The notes under the pieces were generated by a model. It ran no database searches. It saw only the letters and a list, made by a program, of their open reading frames with translations, and was not told where the DNA came from. A program made the position numbers and the translations under genes. A DNA stretch of 64,000 bases from Kamptonema formosum PCC 6407 (lineage in GTDB: Bacteria > Cyanobacteriota > Cyanobacteriia > Cyanobacteriales > Microcoleaceae): contig NZ_KB235908.1 in NCBI RefSeq assembly GCF_000332155.1, positions 92,932 through 156,931 on the forward strand, given 5' to 3'. Below are positions 25,914 through 35,800 of the stretch, in pieces. Each line of letters opens with the position of its first letter. Position 1 is the stretch's first letter.

Positions 25914-26040
25914 AGATGGGGAGTAGGGGAAGAGTGCTAATTTGCTCTTCCTCAAGTCCTTAATTAATTAATATAATTTGTAGCAGATTCCCCTCATTAG
26001 GAACTATCCCCATTAAGAAAGAGCTTTTCGAGAATATTTA

Positions 26041-26949
26041 CTAGGCTTTTTTTGGGTTTAATACTGTCTGAATTGCCCGATCTAAAAACTCGATAAAATC
26101 ACTAGGATAAGTAGAAAATTGATTCTTCCTCACCTTGGATTTGAGAGGTGTCGAGTTATAATGTTTGGTGTAAGCATCGTCAGCAAAAGATTGAATCAGT
26201 TCAATTTGACTAGGGTTAACTGTAATTCCCAAGACTTTAATACGTTCAGGCACTGTCCAAGTTGCTTTTTCTCCATTACTAGGAGAGCTACCATTTTGAG
26301 CAATAGATACTAGGCTTTTTTCTGAAGTTTTAGATTGTTCTGTATCTGCTATTGCAGTGCAATCGTTACTGCTACCATTTTCTAAAATTCCTGCCTCTGT
26401 CAAATATTCTTCTAAGATGGGAATTATAGAGCGATACCACTTCAATTGATTACCGCTCCACTTGTTTGTCGAGGAGGTAGCCAGTAAGGAAATACCATGA
26501 GTTTTACCCGCTTCTGTCAGTATCCAAATCCGCTTGGCTTCGTTGCGCTCTTGATATCCCAATACCACTAGAGCTTTATTGACGACATCTGGCTTGATTT
26601 TTAACTCTAAGCTGTCTGTGAGCACCGCTGCTAGTTCCGTCACTGTCATCCCAACTTCTGTCAGAGGAGAAGCTGCGCCAATCAGTTGTTTTGCAGTCTC
26701 TGCTATCCCTCGCAATTCTGGATACATTGATGCCAGTGAGTTAAACTTGAACTGGGCGATCGCGGAGGCACTTAATCCGGTATCTTGTAGCCAAGCAGTC
26801 AAGTGGTCAATTGTCTCTATAGCAGCAGCAATTTCTTCGGAAGTGGGCATTTTTGCAGTTGGAGAATTCATAAAAGAAGTTGGGTACGTGCAAATAATAA
26901 TAATTATCTCCCCATACTTATGAGGCTGAAAGATATTGAAATCAAGCAT
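26041..26949 (-). CDS. KilA-C/antirepressor-like DNA-binding protein
   Basis: The middle of this protein (up to 302 residues) has SPLTEVGMTVTELAAVLTDS followed by VVNKALVVLGYQER and ILTEAGKTHGISL. This is the pattern of the KilA-C domain of phage antirepressors (a domain that ends Rha/Ant-type proteins). The C-terminal ~100 residues are Ser/Asn-rich and then helical. The first 26 residues include a hydrophobic IIIIICTYP stretch and may be untranslated; an ATG at 26871 begins MNSPTAKM and is a plausible start. Neither start has a good ribosome binding site. Such genes are frequent on phages and cyanobacterial plasmids. Confidence 0.5.
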   Translation of the reverse strand: MLDFNIFQPHKYGEIIIIICTYPTSFMNSPTAKMPTSEEIAAAIETIDHLTAWLQDTGLSASAIAQFKFNSLASMYPELRGIAETAKQLIGAASPLTEVGMTVTELAAVLTDSLELKIKPDVVNKALVVLGYQERNEAKRIWILTEAGKTHGISLLATSSTNKWSGNQLKWYRSIIPILEEYLTEAGILENGSSNDCTAIADTEQSKTSEKSLVSIAQNGSSPSNGEKATWTVPERIKVLGITVNPSQIELIQSFADDAYTKHYNSTPLKSKVRKNQFSTYPSDFIEFLDRAIQTVLNPKKA

Positions 26950-27128
26950 ACCCTAAATTATCCCCTAATGCAATACTCAAGCCCTTTCTAACCTAACGTC
27001 TTAGTATGTCAAACTTGAATACAACTAAAATACACCTAATAAATTAGTGTTATTTCATTTATTAACTTTTGTATAAATTTCAGCTACCGCTGATGAGTGT
27101 TTGAAAAATAGTAGAACAAACCTACTCT

Positions 27129-28526
27129 ATGATTCAAACACTGGTAAAACCAAAGAATTTTCAATTAACTTCTCAACAAAACAATGCCCTCCAACTCATC
27201 GAACAATTTCTCACAAGTTCTAAACGGGTATTCGGGCTATTTGGATATGCAGGTACGGGAAAATCCACCCTTGTCAACCTCGTCGCAGAACAATTAATCA
27301 GCGCTGGAAAAAGAGTCGCTTTCACCGCTCCTACCAATAAAGCAGTAGGCGTATTGCGACGGATGGCTAATGAAAAAGGACTCATAGGAGTAGACTTTAT
27401 GACCATCCACCAACTACTAGGATTAGCTCCAGTCAAACAGGGGCAAAATAAAATCCTCAAACAAGTTTCTCCTTCTTTCCTTCACCTATACGACACCATC
27501 TTTCTTGATGAGTGTAGTATGGTGACAACAGAACTGTGGAATATCATTCAAGAAAGAATTGCTAATACTTTGCTCCTGGGCAGTAATCGGCAACTTATTG
27601 TCATGGGCGACCCCGCACAATTGCCTCCTGTTAATGGCGAAATAGAAGAGAAAAAATCTCAAGCTTTCAACATCCCTGAAAAAGCCATTTTAACAGAGGT
27701 TGTTAGGCAAGGTGCGGGTAGCCCTCTGCTAGAATTTATAACAGCTTGCCGCACGGCTGTCAAGAGCAAAAAAGCATTCCAACCCTTCTCCAAATTCAGC
27801 TTTGATAAAAAAAACGGAGCTTTCCTAGTCAGAGAAGAAACGCTGTTGAAATATGCCTTAAAAAAGTTCTCTTCTACTTTCCCTCAAGACCCCGACTGCT
27901 TTCGCATCCTTTGCTACACTAACGAGCGCGTTGCCTACTGGAATAGCAAAATCAGAGCTAAAATTTACGGTAAAAATGCTCCCAGATTTATGATGGGGGA
28001 GAGGTTAATCAGTAAAGCTCCTGTTATTGCTCCCGACGGCAAAACTGTCATCCTGTCCACATCAGCAGAAGTAGAAATTGCCGAATTTAAAGAGGATAGG
28101 TACTCTGGGTATAAAGCTTGGAATCTTCAGGTTAAAACCGATGTAGGCGACCTCCGCCAAATCTACATCCTCCACGAAAGTGACACTCGCCGATTCCAAC
28201 AGGACAATGCTAGGTTACTGCAAAGTGCTAAAAGCAATCCAAGCTTATGGAAAGCATGGTATAACCATTGTGAAATCTTTGCAGACATGAGAAATTGTTG
28301 GGCAATTACTGTGCATAATTCTCAAGGATCTACCTTCACGGAGGTGGGAATTGACAGCAGTGATATCGGCAGGAAAGTTGCTACTAAATTGCTGTATCTT
28401 GCTCAAGTTTTTCCTTGTCAAAAATCTCAATTTATTAAAGAATACCGCGACAGTATTCGAGCGCACAATCAGCTTATGTACGTGAGTTGTAGTCGTGCGA
28501 AGCAGCGGGTTTTTGTTACTAAGTAA
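27129..28526 (+). CDS. Dda/RecD2-like SF1B helicase
   Basis: This 465-residue helicase has Walker A in LFGYAGTGKSTLVNLVAEQL (about residues 37-57) and APTNKAVGVLRRM (motif Ia). Walker B is TIFLDECSMVTTELW, followed by VMGDPAQLPPVNG (motif III), AITVHNSQGSTFTEVGID (motif V) and VSCSRAKQRVFV (motif VI). Size and motifs match Dda of phage T4 and short RecD2-type 5'-3' DNA helicases, which act in replication restart and recombination. No RecB or RecC partner is nearby. A replicon-encoded or phage-type helper helicase is a reasonable guess. Confidence 0.8.
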   Translation: MIQTLVKPKNFQLTSQQNNALQLIEQFLTSSKRVFGLFGYAGTGKSTLVNLVAEQLISAGKRVAFTAPTNKAVGVLRRMANEKGLIGVDFMTIHQLLGLAPVKQGQNKILKQVSPSFLHLYDTIFLDECSMVTTELWNIIQERIANTLLLGSNRQLIVMGDPAQLPPVNGEIEEKKSQAFNIPEKAILTEVVRQGAGSPLLEFITACRTAVKSKKAFQPFSKFSFDKKNGAFLVREETLLKYALKKFSSTFPQDPDCFRILCYTNERVAYWNSKIRAKIYGKNAPRFMMGERLISKAPVIAPDGKTVILSTSAEVEIAEFKEDRYSGYKAWNLQVKTDVGDLRQIYILHESDTRRFQQDNARLLQSAKSNPSLWKAWYNHCEIFADMRNCWAITVHNSQGSTFTEVGIDSSDIGRKVATKLLYLAQVFPCQKSQFIKEYRDSIRAHNQLMYVSCSRAKQRVFVTK

Positions 28527-28564
28527 GCCTAGTTTATATTGGCTGAATGGCACTTTTAGAGTTT

Positions 28565-28663
28565 AAGGGCGATGCCTGGGGACTTCGACGGTTCCGGCTG
28601 AGCGCGAGCCGTCGAACGCTGGCTACTCCTACTTGCTTGCAGTCTGACAAGACGATCGCCCTT
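28565..28663. repeat. Large palindromic element in the 28527-28851 gap
   Basis: AAGGGCGAT (28565-28573) pairs perfectly with ATCGCCCTT (28655-28663). Inside lies a second perfect pair, TTCGACGG with CCGTCGAA, a motif seen in REP-like palindromes of cyanobacteria. The 99-base structure is followed by a T-run (TATTTTTTAATC) about 10 bases on, so it may also serve as a terminator for the helicase gene. The rest of the gap is the leader of the DISARM locus, with no gene seen. Confidence 0.55.
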
Positions 28664-28851
28664 GGAATGTGCTATTTTTTAATCGTACTCAAGAGCGATT
28701 AAAACAAAGCAGGGAGTACATACCAATACAGAACTAAAAGCTGAGAAAATTGTTAGGTTGCGATCGCACTCTTTATCTCACCAAAAAAGTTGCACAACTT
28801 AAAAGAGTGCCACACAGACGGAATTAGTGTCAAAGTTTCCCAGAGGAGGGT

Positions 28852-31800
28852 ATGAGTTTAACTAGAGCAATTCCAGAACTGGGTCAGCTAGTCAAAGTGC
28901 GATCGCGCCAATACGTCGTCACCGAAATCCGGCCCACTGCCATACCTGTTAATCCCATGCTACCAGGGTTACAGCAGTTGCAAAACCTGGTGATGCTTTC
29001 CTCTGTGGAAGATGATGCTTTGGGAGAAGAATTACAGGTAATCTGGGAATTAGAACCGGGGGCTTTTATTCGCGAACGGATGGAACTACCGCCACCTACA
29101 GGTTTTGATGAACCCGCTAAATTAGACGCTTTTTTGGATGCGGTACGCTGGGGGGGCGCTTCAACTGCTGATATTCGTACTATACAATCTCCCTTTCGCA
29201 GCGGTATTGATATTGAAGATTATCAGCTTGACCCCGTTGTGCGTGCCATTCAAATGCCCCGCGTTAACTTACTAATTGCTGATGATGTAGGATTAGGGAA
29301 AACCATTGAGGCGGGATTAGTCGCGCAGGAGTTGACAATTCGCCATCGTTGCCGCCGTATTTTGATTATCTGCCCTTCAGCGCTACAAATTCAATGGCGT
29401 GACCAAATGCGGGATAAATTTGGTTTAGATTTTCGGATTGTGGATAGTAACTTGATGAAGGAGTTACGGCGTTCTCGCGGGATTCATGTTAATCCTTGGC
29501 AGCATTTTCCCAGATTGATTACCTCGATCGATTTTATCAAGCGCGATCGCCCCCTGCGTCTTTTTCGCGAACTCCTCCCCGCCGAAGGCGAACCCCTCTA
29601 TCCCCGCCGTTTTGACTTGCTGATTGTCGATGAAGCACACAACGTCGCACCATCCGGCGGCGGAAAATATGCAGTTGACTCGCTCCGAACCACTACAATT
29701 AGATTATTAGTTCCTCATTTTGAACACAAATTATTTTTAACCGCAACTCCCCATAACGGTTATCCCGAAAGTTTCACCGCTTTATTAGAATTGTTAGACT
29801 CCCAAAGATTTGCTAGGGGTGTTTCTCCTGACAAAAACCAACTGCAAGTTGTCATGGTGCGGCGACTGAAACAGGAGATGCAAAACTGGGATGGTTCGCC
29901 TCTATTTCCAGTACGGAATTTAGCACCTATTTTAGTAGATTATCCCGCCGGAGAACGGAGGGCGCACGCAGCTTTAAAACATTACACCGAATTACGCGGT
30001 AAAGGTGTGGCAGATAATACAGAAAAGTATGCTACTGAATTTGTTTTAAAACTGTTAAAGAAACGCTTGTTTTCTTCACCCGAAGCTTTTGCGATTACCT
30101 TAGCCCAGCACGAAAAATCTTTAACTTCAGCCCGTCGCCGGACTGCTACCACTTTATCACGACCAACTGAGGGAATTTTACGCCGTCAATTAGAGCAAGT
30201 TGAAGAAGAATTTGCCGATGATGCGGTTTACGAAGAAGCAACCGATGAAGCAATTACTAATACTAGCAGATTGTTTCGCCCACTTTCGCCAGCAGAACAA
30301 CAATTATTACAAGAAATGCGAGACTGGGCAGAAGATGCCGCCAAACGACCGGATGCCAAAGCTCAAGAGTTATTGAAGTGGATTCATACTCAGATTAAAC
30401 CTAATGGAAAATGGTCGAAAGAACGGGTTATTATTTTCACCGAATATCGCGCCACTCAAAAATGGTTGTATAATTTATTAGCAGCCGAAAGATTAATCGA
30501 AGGAGACAGATTGATGACTCTTTATGGCGGCATGGTTTCGGAAGATAGGGAAAAAGTCAAAGCCGCTTTTCAAACCGACCCTGATATTTCGCCTGTGAGG
30601 ATTTTACTGGCAACTGATGCAGCTTCGGAAGGGTTAGATTTACAGAATTATTGTTCTAAGTTGATTCATTATGAAATTCCTTGGAATCCGAATCGGATGG
30701 AACAGCGGAATGGCAGAATTGACCGTCACGGACAAAAAGCTCAGGAGGTTTTAGTTTATCATTTTGTCGGCAAAGATTATAAACAAAATTCGGTAACGGG
30801 AACTAAACCGGGTGATTTAGAAGGTGATTTAGAATTTTTAATGCGGGCGGCATTAAAAGTTAATAATATCAGAGAAGATTTGGGTAAAGTGGGTATGGTG
30901 ATTGCCCAGCAAGTAGAAGAAGCAATGTTAGGATATCGGACTACTTTAGATACTAGCAAATCTGAACGGGAATCGGAACCTGTGCGACGGATGTTAAAGT
31001 TTGAGCGCAAAGTGAGAGAACAGATTGATAAATTGCGCGAACAATTAAACGAAACTCGCCAGAATTTACGGTTGACTCCTGATAATATAGAATCAGTAGT
31101 AAAAATTGGGTTAGAGTTAGCAGAACAACCGCCACTGATAGAAACTCAGATAGTAGGTTTAAAGGGAAAAGCTTTTTATTTACCAGCCCTAAAAAGCAGT
31201 TGGGCGATGTGTAGCGAAGGGTTAGCCCATCCCCATACCAAGGAGATTCGCCCCATTGTTTTTGACCCGGAATTAGCCCAGGGTAAAGATAATGTGGTGT
31301 TAGCACATTTGAATCATCGGTTAGTACAAATGTGTTTGCGCTTGTTGCGGGCTGAGGTGTGGTCTGGGGAGGAAAGAAAATGCTTGCATCGCGTGACGGC
31401 GAGGTTAGTTTCTGCTAGTTCGGGGTTGGAAACTCCGGCGGTGGTTGCTTATGGTAGATTGGTGATTTTAGGAACCGACCAACAACGGTTACATGAAGAG
31501 GTGATTACGGCGGGGGGAATGTTGAAGGATGGGAAATTTACCCGGTTAAAAGTGATGCAATTGCAAGGGGCGTTAAATGCAGTTTTACCAGACGCAGCGC
31601 CAGATAGCGTTCAACAAAAATTAGCCGAAATTTGGCCGAATTATGCCGATGAATTGCTGAAAACTTTGCAGGCGCGGATGAGTGATAGAACTGCTAGTTT
31701 ACAACGGGATTTGCAGAACCGGGCTGATAAAGAGGTGGCGGATATTACGGCTATTTTAACTGAGTTAAAGCTTAGTATTGAAAAAGAGTTTGTTGAACCG

Positions 31801-32004
31801 GAGTTTAAGCAATTGGAGTTATTTAATACGGAGGAAAAAGCACAATTTGAGCGAAATGTCAATAGTTTAAAGTTGAGGATTGAGCAAATTCCTCGCGAGA
31901 TTGAACAGGAAACGGATCTGATTAGGGCGAGATTTGCTAATCCAACGCCGCGATTGTTTCCTTTGGCGGTGACATATTTAGTTCCGCAGAAACTTGTGAG
32001 GTAA
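28852..32004 (+). CDS. drmD: DISARM SNF2-type helicase DrmD
   Basis: The 1,050-residue protein is a Snf2-family ATPase. Walker A is ADDVGLGKTIEAGLVAQEL at about residue 142. The DEAH box is LLIVDEAHNVAP at about 257, and FLTATPHNGYPESF follows. The C-lobe has VIIFTEYRATQKWLYNLL (~525), TDAASEGLDLQNYCSK (~587) and RMEQRNGRIDRHGQ (~617). A long helical C-terminal region ends the protein. GAGGAGGG sits just before the ATG. The order with the adenine methylase, drmA and drmB downstream identifies it as DrmD of class 1 DISARM, which restricts incoming phage DNA. Confidence 0.85.
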   Translation: MSLTRAIPELGQLVKVRSRQYVVTEIRPTAIPVNPMLPGLQQLQNLVMLSSVEDDALGEELQVIWELEPGAFIRERMELPPPTGFDEPAKLDAFLDAVRWGGASTADIRTIQSPFRSGIDIEDYQLDPVVRAIQMPRVNLLIADDVGLGKTIEAGLVAQELTIRHRCRRILIICPSALQIQWRDQMRDKFGLDFRIVDSNLMKELRRSRGIHVNPWQHFPRLITSIDFIKRDRPLRLFRELLPAEGEPLYPRRFDLLIVDEAHNVAPSGGGKYAVDSLRTTTIRLLVPHFEHKLFLTATPHNGYPESFTALLELLDSQRFARGVSPDKNQLQVVMVRRLKQEMQNWDGSPLFPVRNLAPILVDYPAGERRAHAALKHYTELRGKGVADNTEKYATEFVLKLLKKRLFSSPEAFAITLAQHEKSLTSARRRTATTLSRPTEGILRRQLEQVEEEFADDAVYEEATDEAITNTSRLFRPLSPAEQQLLQEMRDWAEDAAKRPDAKAQELLKWIHTQIKPNGKWSKERVIIFTEYRATQKWLYNLLAAERLIEGDRLMTLYGGMVSEDREKVKAAFQTDPDISPVRILLATDAASEGLDLQNYCSKLIHYEIPWNPNRMEQRNGRIDRHGQKAQEVLVYHFVGKDYKQNSVTGTKPGDLEGDLEFLMRAALKVNNIREDLGKVGMVIAQQVEEAMLGYRTTLDTSKSERESEPVRRMLKFERKVREQIDKLREQLNETRQNLRLTPDNIESVVKIGLELAEQPPLIETQIVGLKGKAFYLPALKSSWAMCSEGLAHPHTKEIRPIVFDPELAQGKDNVVLAHLNHRLVQMCLRLLRAEVWSGEERKCLHRVTARLVSASSGLETPAVVAYGRLVILGTDQQRLHEEVITAGGMLKDGKFTRLKVMQLQGALNAVLPDAAPDSVQQKLAEIWPNYADELLKTLQARMSDRTASLQRDLQNRADKEVADITAILTELKLSIEKEFVEPEFKQLELFNTEEKAQFERNVNSLKLRIEQIPREIEQETDLIRARFANPTPRLFPLAVTYLVPQKLVR

Positions 32005-32020
32005 ATTAATATCAATAAAG

Positions 32021-32068
32021 GCACTGAAGTGCCTACTACAAACAAGTTCGTAGTAAGCACTTTAGTGC
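32021..32068. repeat. Dispersed palindromic repeat, copy 1
   Basis: GCACTGAAGTGC (32021-32032) and GCACTTTAGTGC (32057-32068) are separated by CTACTAC and GTAGTAAG arms, forming a double palindrome. Related copies occur at 36954-37061. It occupies the gap between drmD and the next gene. Confidence 0.75.
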
Positions 32069-32085
32069 AAATGGAGATAAAACAA

Positions 32086-32688
32086 ATGGCGTACAGCGAT
32101 TTTAAGTTAAATGAAGTAAGTCAACGGTTTGGATTGACGGTGAATGAAGCGTCGGGAATGTTTGCGGATGTACCGGAAGCAGAATGTAGCGATTTACTGG
32201 TGACAATTCTAGGTGAAAATGTTGATTTGGCGGTGGCGATTAATACGGAAAAAGCCCGTTCAGAAATGATTATTACTCCAGTTTTGTTAGAGATAAGGCG
32301 CAAATTTAAGGGTCAAATTAGCTTATTTTCGGGGGTGGACTTTACGGTTGATGTCCAACAAGGTTTAAATGGGTTTTGTGATTTTATCATTAGTTCATCG
32401 AAAGAACAGTTATTTGTTCGCGCCCCGGTAATTACGCTGGTGGAGACGAAGAATGAAAACTTAAAATCGGGGTTGGCGCAGTGTATTGCGGAAATGGTAG
32501 CAGCACAGTTATTTAACGAACTACAAGGAAATCAAATTAAAAGTATTTATGGAGTCATCACCATCGGCACGATTTGGCAATTTTTAAAGTTACAGGATAA
32601 AGTAATTTCGATCGATTTAAGCGAATATTATATTAAGGATATCAAGAAAATTTTAGGTATCTTAGTCAGCGCCATTCAACAGCAATAA
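32086..32688 (+). CDS. PD-(D/E)XK nuclease-like protein inside the DISARM locus
   Basis: I place the start at the ATG at 32086, which has GGAG about 10 bases upstream; the longer frame from 32029 runs through the dispersed palindrome. The 200-residue protein has LNGFCDFIISSSKEQLFV, then PVITLVETKNENLKSGLAQ, then MVAAQLFNE. The Asp of GFCDF and the ExK of VETKNEN fit the core of PD-(D/E)XK nucleases, a fold common in restriction systems. It lies between drmD and drmMI, a position where DISARM loci can carry extra genes. Function is inferred from the fold motif only; it may be an independent gene. Confidence 0.5.
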   Translation: MAYSDFKLNEVSQRFGLTVNEASGMFADVPEAECSDLLVTILGENVDLAVAINTEKARSEMIITPVLLEIRRKFKGQISLFSGVDFTVDVQQGLNGFCDFIISSSKEQLFVRAPVITLVETKNENLKSGLAQCIAEMVAAQLFNELQGNQIKSIYGVITIGTIWQFLKLQDKVISIDLSEYYIKDIKKILGILVSAIQQQ

Positions 32689-32692
32689 AAAC

Positions 32693-32844
32693 CCCACTCC
32701 CGACTCCCCACTCCCGACTCCCGACTCCCGGTAGTCCTGCATAAGTAATGATGAAACTCCATATAACCCTATCTGTGTAGGGATTGAGGGAGCAAAAATC
32801 CTAACTCTTGCACCACTCCCTACTCCCCACTCCCCACTCCCCAT
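32693..32844. repeat. Short tandem heptamer-type repeats (two blocks)
   Basis: The bases 32693-32731 are made of ACTCCCG/ACTCCCC heptamers, and 32814-32844 of CCCCACT heptamers, just upstream of the methylase gene. Such runs (STRR type) are common in filamentous cyanobacteria and vary in copy number. They are not a CRISPR array: units are 7 bases with no spacers. Confidence 0.85.
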
Positions 32845-32852
32845 TACCCATC

Positions 32853-35800
32853 ATGTCTACCGCACGTCACCACGCCGAATGGTTATCTCTGGTTGAAGCT
32901 TCCGGGCCTTTTTTAAGTTTACCCGTATTGCTGAAAGTGTTTCCCAGTGGGTTAGATGCCCATGACTCGGAACATTTTAAGCTGTTACGGTTAGCCTATG
33001 AAGAATGGCAGGATAATCAACTGGGGGCGCGTCCTGAAAAAGCGATTCATCGCGCTTGGGTGGAATTTGTTTTGCGGCAGACTTTGGAATTGCCGGAAGA
33101 GGTATTGTTAGAAGGGCAGCGCATTCCGCCTGGGTTGCAAACCACTGTTGCAGAACAGGGCGAAACTCTCCGGCCAGATTGGGTAATTGTTAATCCTCAA
33201 GAAACACCCAATACAGGGACACCCCGGCTATTAGTTCAGATTGTACCTGCCGAACAGGATTTGGAGAAACCTTTGGCAGGACAACGCTGGAAAGCGAGTC
33301 CGGCGACTCGGATGATGGAATTATTGCACGCTGCTAATGTGCGGTTGGGATTGGTGACAAATGGCGAACATTGGATGTTAGTTAATGCGCCTAGAGGGGA
33401 AACGACGGGTTTTATTTCTTGGTACGGGACGCTGTGGTTGGAAGAACATTTGACGCTGCGGGCGTTTCGCAGTTTGTTGGGGGTGAGGCGGTTTTTTGGG
33501 GTGGATGACTCGGAGACGCTGGAAACCTTGCTAACTCAAAGTGTCACAGACCAGCAGGAGGTTACAGACCAACTGGGGTATCAGGTGCGTCAGGCGGTGG
33601 AGGTGCTGGTACAGGCGTTAGACCGCATCGACCAGGATAGAAATCGCAGTCTTTTACAAAATATCTCGGAAACTCAGCTTTATGAAGCGGCGCTGACGGT
33701 GATGATGCGTTTGGTGTTTCTGTTTTCAGCCGAGGAACGGAAGTTGATTCCTTCGGCGGGGGGAGAAGCGCTTTATAACGAATATTATGCCGTTTCTACG
33801 ATCGCGGCCAAGTTACGCAGCGATGCGGATAAGTTTGGCGAGGAAGTGTTGGAACGCCGCAGCGATGCCTGGTGTCGCTTGTTGGCGACGTTTCGCGCTG
33901 TGCATGGGGGAATTCGCCACGATTTGCTGGATGTTCCTGCTTATGGGGGGAGTTTGTTTGACCCGGACAGATTCCCGTTTTTGGAGGGGCGAGTGCGGGG
34001 AACTCGCTGGCAGGAGATTTCTGCTGAACCTATCCCGGTGAACAATCGGATTGTGTTGCATTTGTTGGAAGCGTTGCAAATTTTGCAAATCAGAGTGGGT
34101 GGGACGCTGGAACCGCGCCGACTTTCGTTTCGGGCGCTGGATATTGAGCAAATCGGTCATGTCTATGAAGGCTTGCTCGACCATACCGCAGTCAGGGCAA
34201 CGTCTCCGGTTTTAGGATTGATTGGGACGCGGGAACGGGAACCAGAGGTGGCGCTTTTGGAGTTGGAGCGGCTGCAAGCCAAGGGGGAGGAGGATTTGGT
34301 CAAATTTGTCAAAGAGCAGTCGAATAAGTCCCCTGCTGCCCTGCGTAAGGCTCTCTCAGTGGGGATTTTGCCAAGGGTGCAGGAGCGGTTGCGGGCGGCT
34401 TGCAATAATGATGGGGAATTGTATCAGCGCGTTTTGCCGTTTGCCGGATTGATTCGCCTGGACACGCTGGAGTACCCAATGGTGATTCCAGAGGGCAGTG
34501 TCTACGTCACCCAAGGTTCAAATCGTCGGGAAACGGGGACGCATTATACACCGCGCAGTTTAACTGAGCCGATCGTGCAATATACCCTGGAACCGTTGGT
34601 TTATGAAGGGGTGGCTGAGGGAAAGCCGAAGGAACAGTGGCGGCTCAAGTCAGCGAAGGAGTTACTGCAACTCAAAGTCTGCGATATGGCGATGGGGAGT
34701 GGGGCGTTTTTGGTGCAGACTTGTCGCTATTTGGCGGAACGTTTGGTGGAGGCGTGGGAAGGGTTGGAACGGGAAAATCCGGGTCAGGTAGTGATTGCGC
34801 CGGAGGGGACTTTATCTAAGTTTCGTCCTGATGAGTGTCCGATTCCGAAAGATAGTGACGAACGGTTGGCGGTGGCGCGGCGGATTGTGGCGGAACGCTG
34901 TCTCTACGGGGTGGATAAAAATCCACTAGCGGTGGAGATGGCGAAGTTATCGCTGTGGCTGATTACGTTAGCGAAAGGGCGTCCGTTTACGTTTTTAGAT
35001 CATGCCTTCAAGTGGGGGGATTCGCTGGTTGGGGTGAATTTGGAACAGTTGCGCTACTGGAATTTGGACACGACTGGTACGCCTGCTTTGTTTGCCGATA
35101 AGATTCGCCGGGAGGTTGAACAGGTAATTGAGTTGCGGCGGCAAATTGCAGCGAAACCTGGGATGACGGCGCAAGACCAAACGGAGAAGGCTTATTTGTT
35201 GGCGAAAGCAAATGCGATCGCCAATGATTTGCGCGATGGCTGCGATTTGCTGGTTGCTAGTTATTTTAATGACTTGTCTGAGACGGAGCGAGAAGGGTTA
35301 AGGCAAACGCTGTTAACGGTGTTTCGGGATGGTGCAAGTGTTTCCGAACGGATGCGTCAGGTGCTGCCTGATTTGGAGAAGTTGCGTCCGTTTCACTGGC
35401 ATCTGGAGTTTCCAGAGGTGTTTTTGGATGATTCAGCACCCAAGGGGTTTGCGGCTTTAGTGGGGAATCCTCCGTTTCAGGGAGGGAAAAAGATTACGGG
35501 TGTACTCGGCACGGATTATCGAGATTTTCTGGTAGAAAGAATTGCCAATGGAAAGAGAGGAAATGCTGATTTATGTGCTTACTTCTTCTTAAAGGCGCAA
35601 CAGTTACTTAGTTTTAATGGAGGGTTTGGTTTAGTTGCAACAAATACGATTGCTCAAGGGGATACCCGTGAAGTAGGTTTAGACCAATTAGTTGCTAATG
35701 GTTGTGTAATCATCCGTACTGTTCCTAGTCGGAAATGGGAAGGAACTGCTAGTTTAGAAGTCGCTTATGTCTGGTTACGAAAAGGTAATTGGCAGGGGAA

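Noticed and set aside
32693..32844. Possible CRISPR array in the ACTCCCC-rich tract
   Set aside because: Units are 7 bases, nearly contiguous and without unique spacers, as in cyanobacterial STRR tracts. No direct repeat of 28-37 bases with spacers was seen anywhere in the window.
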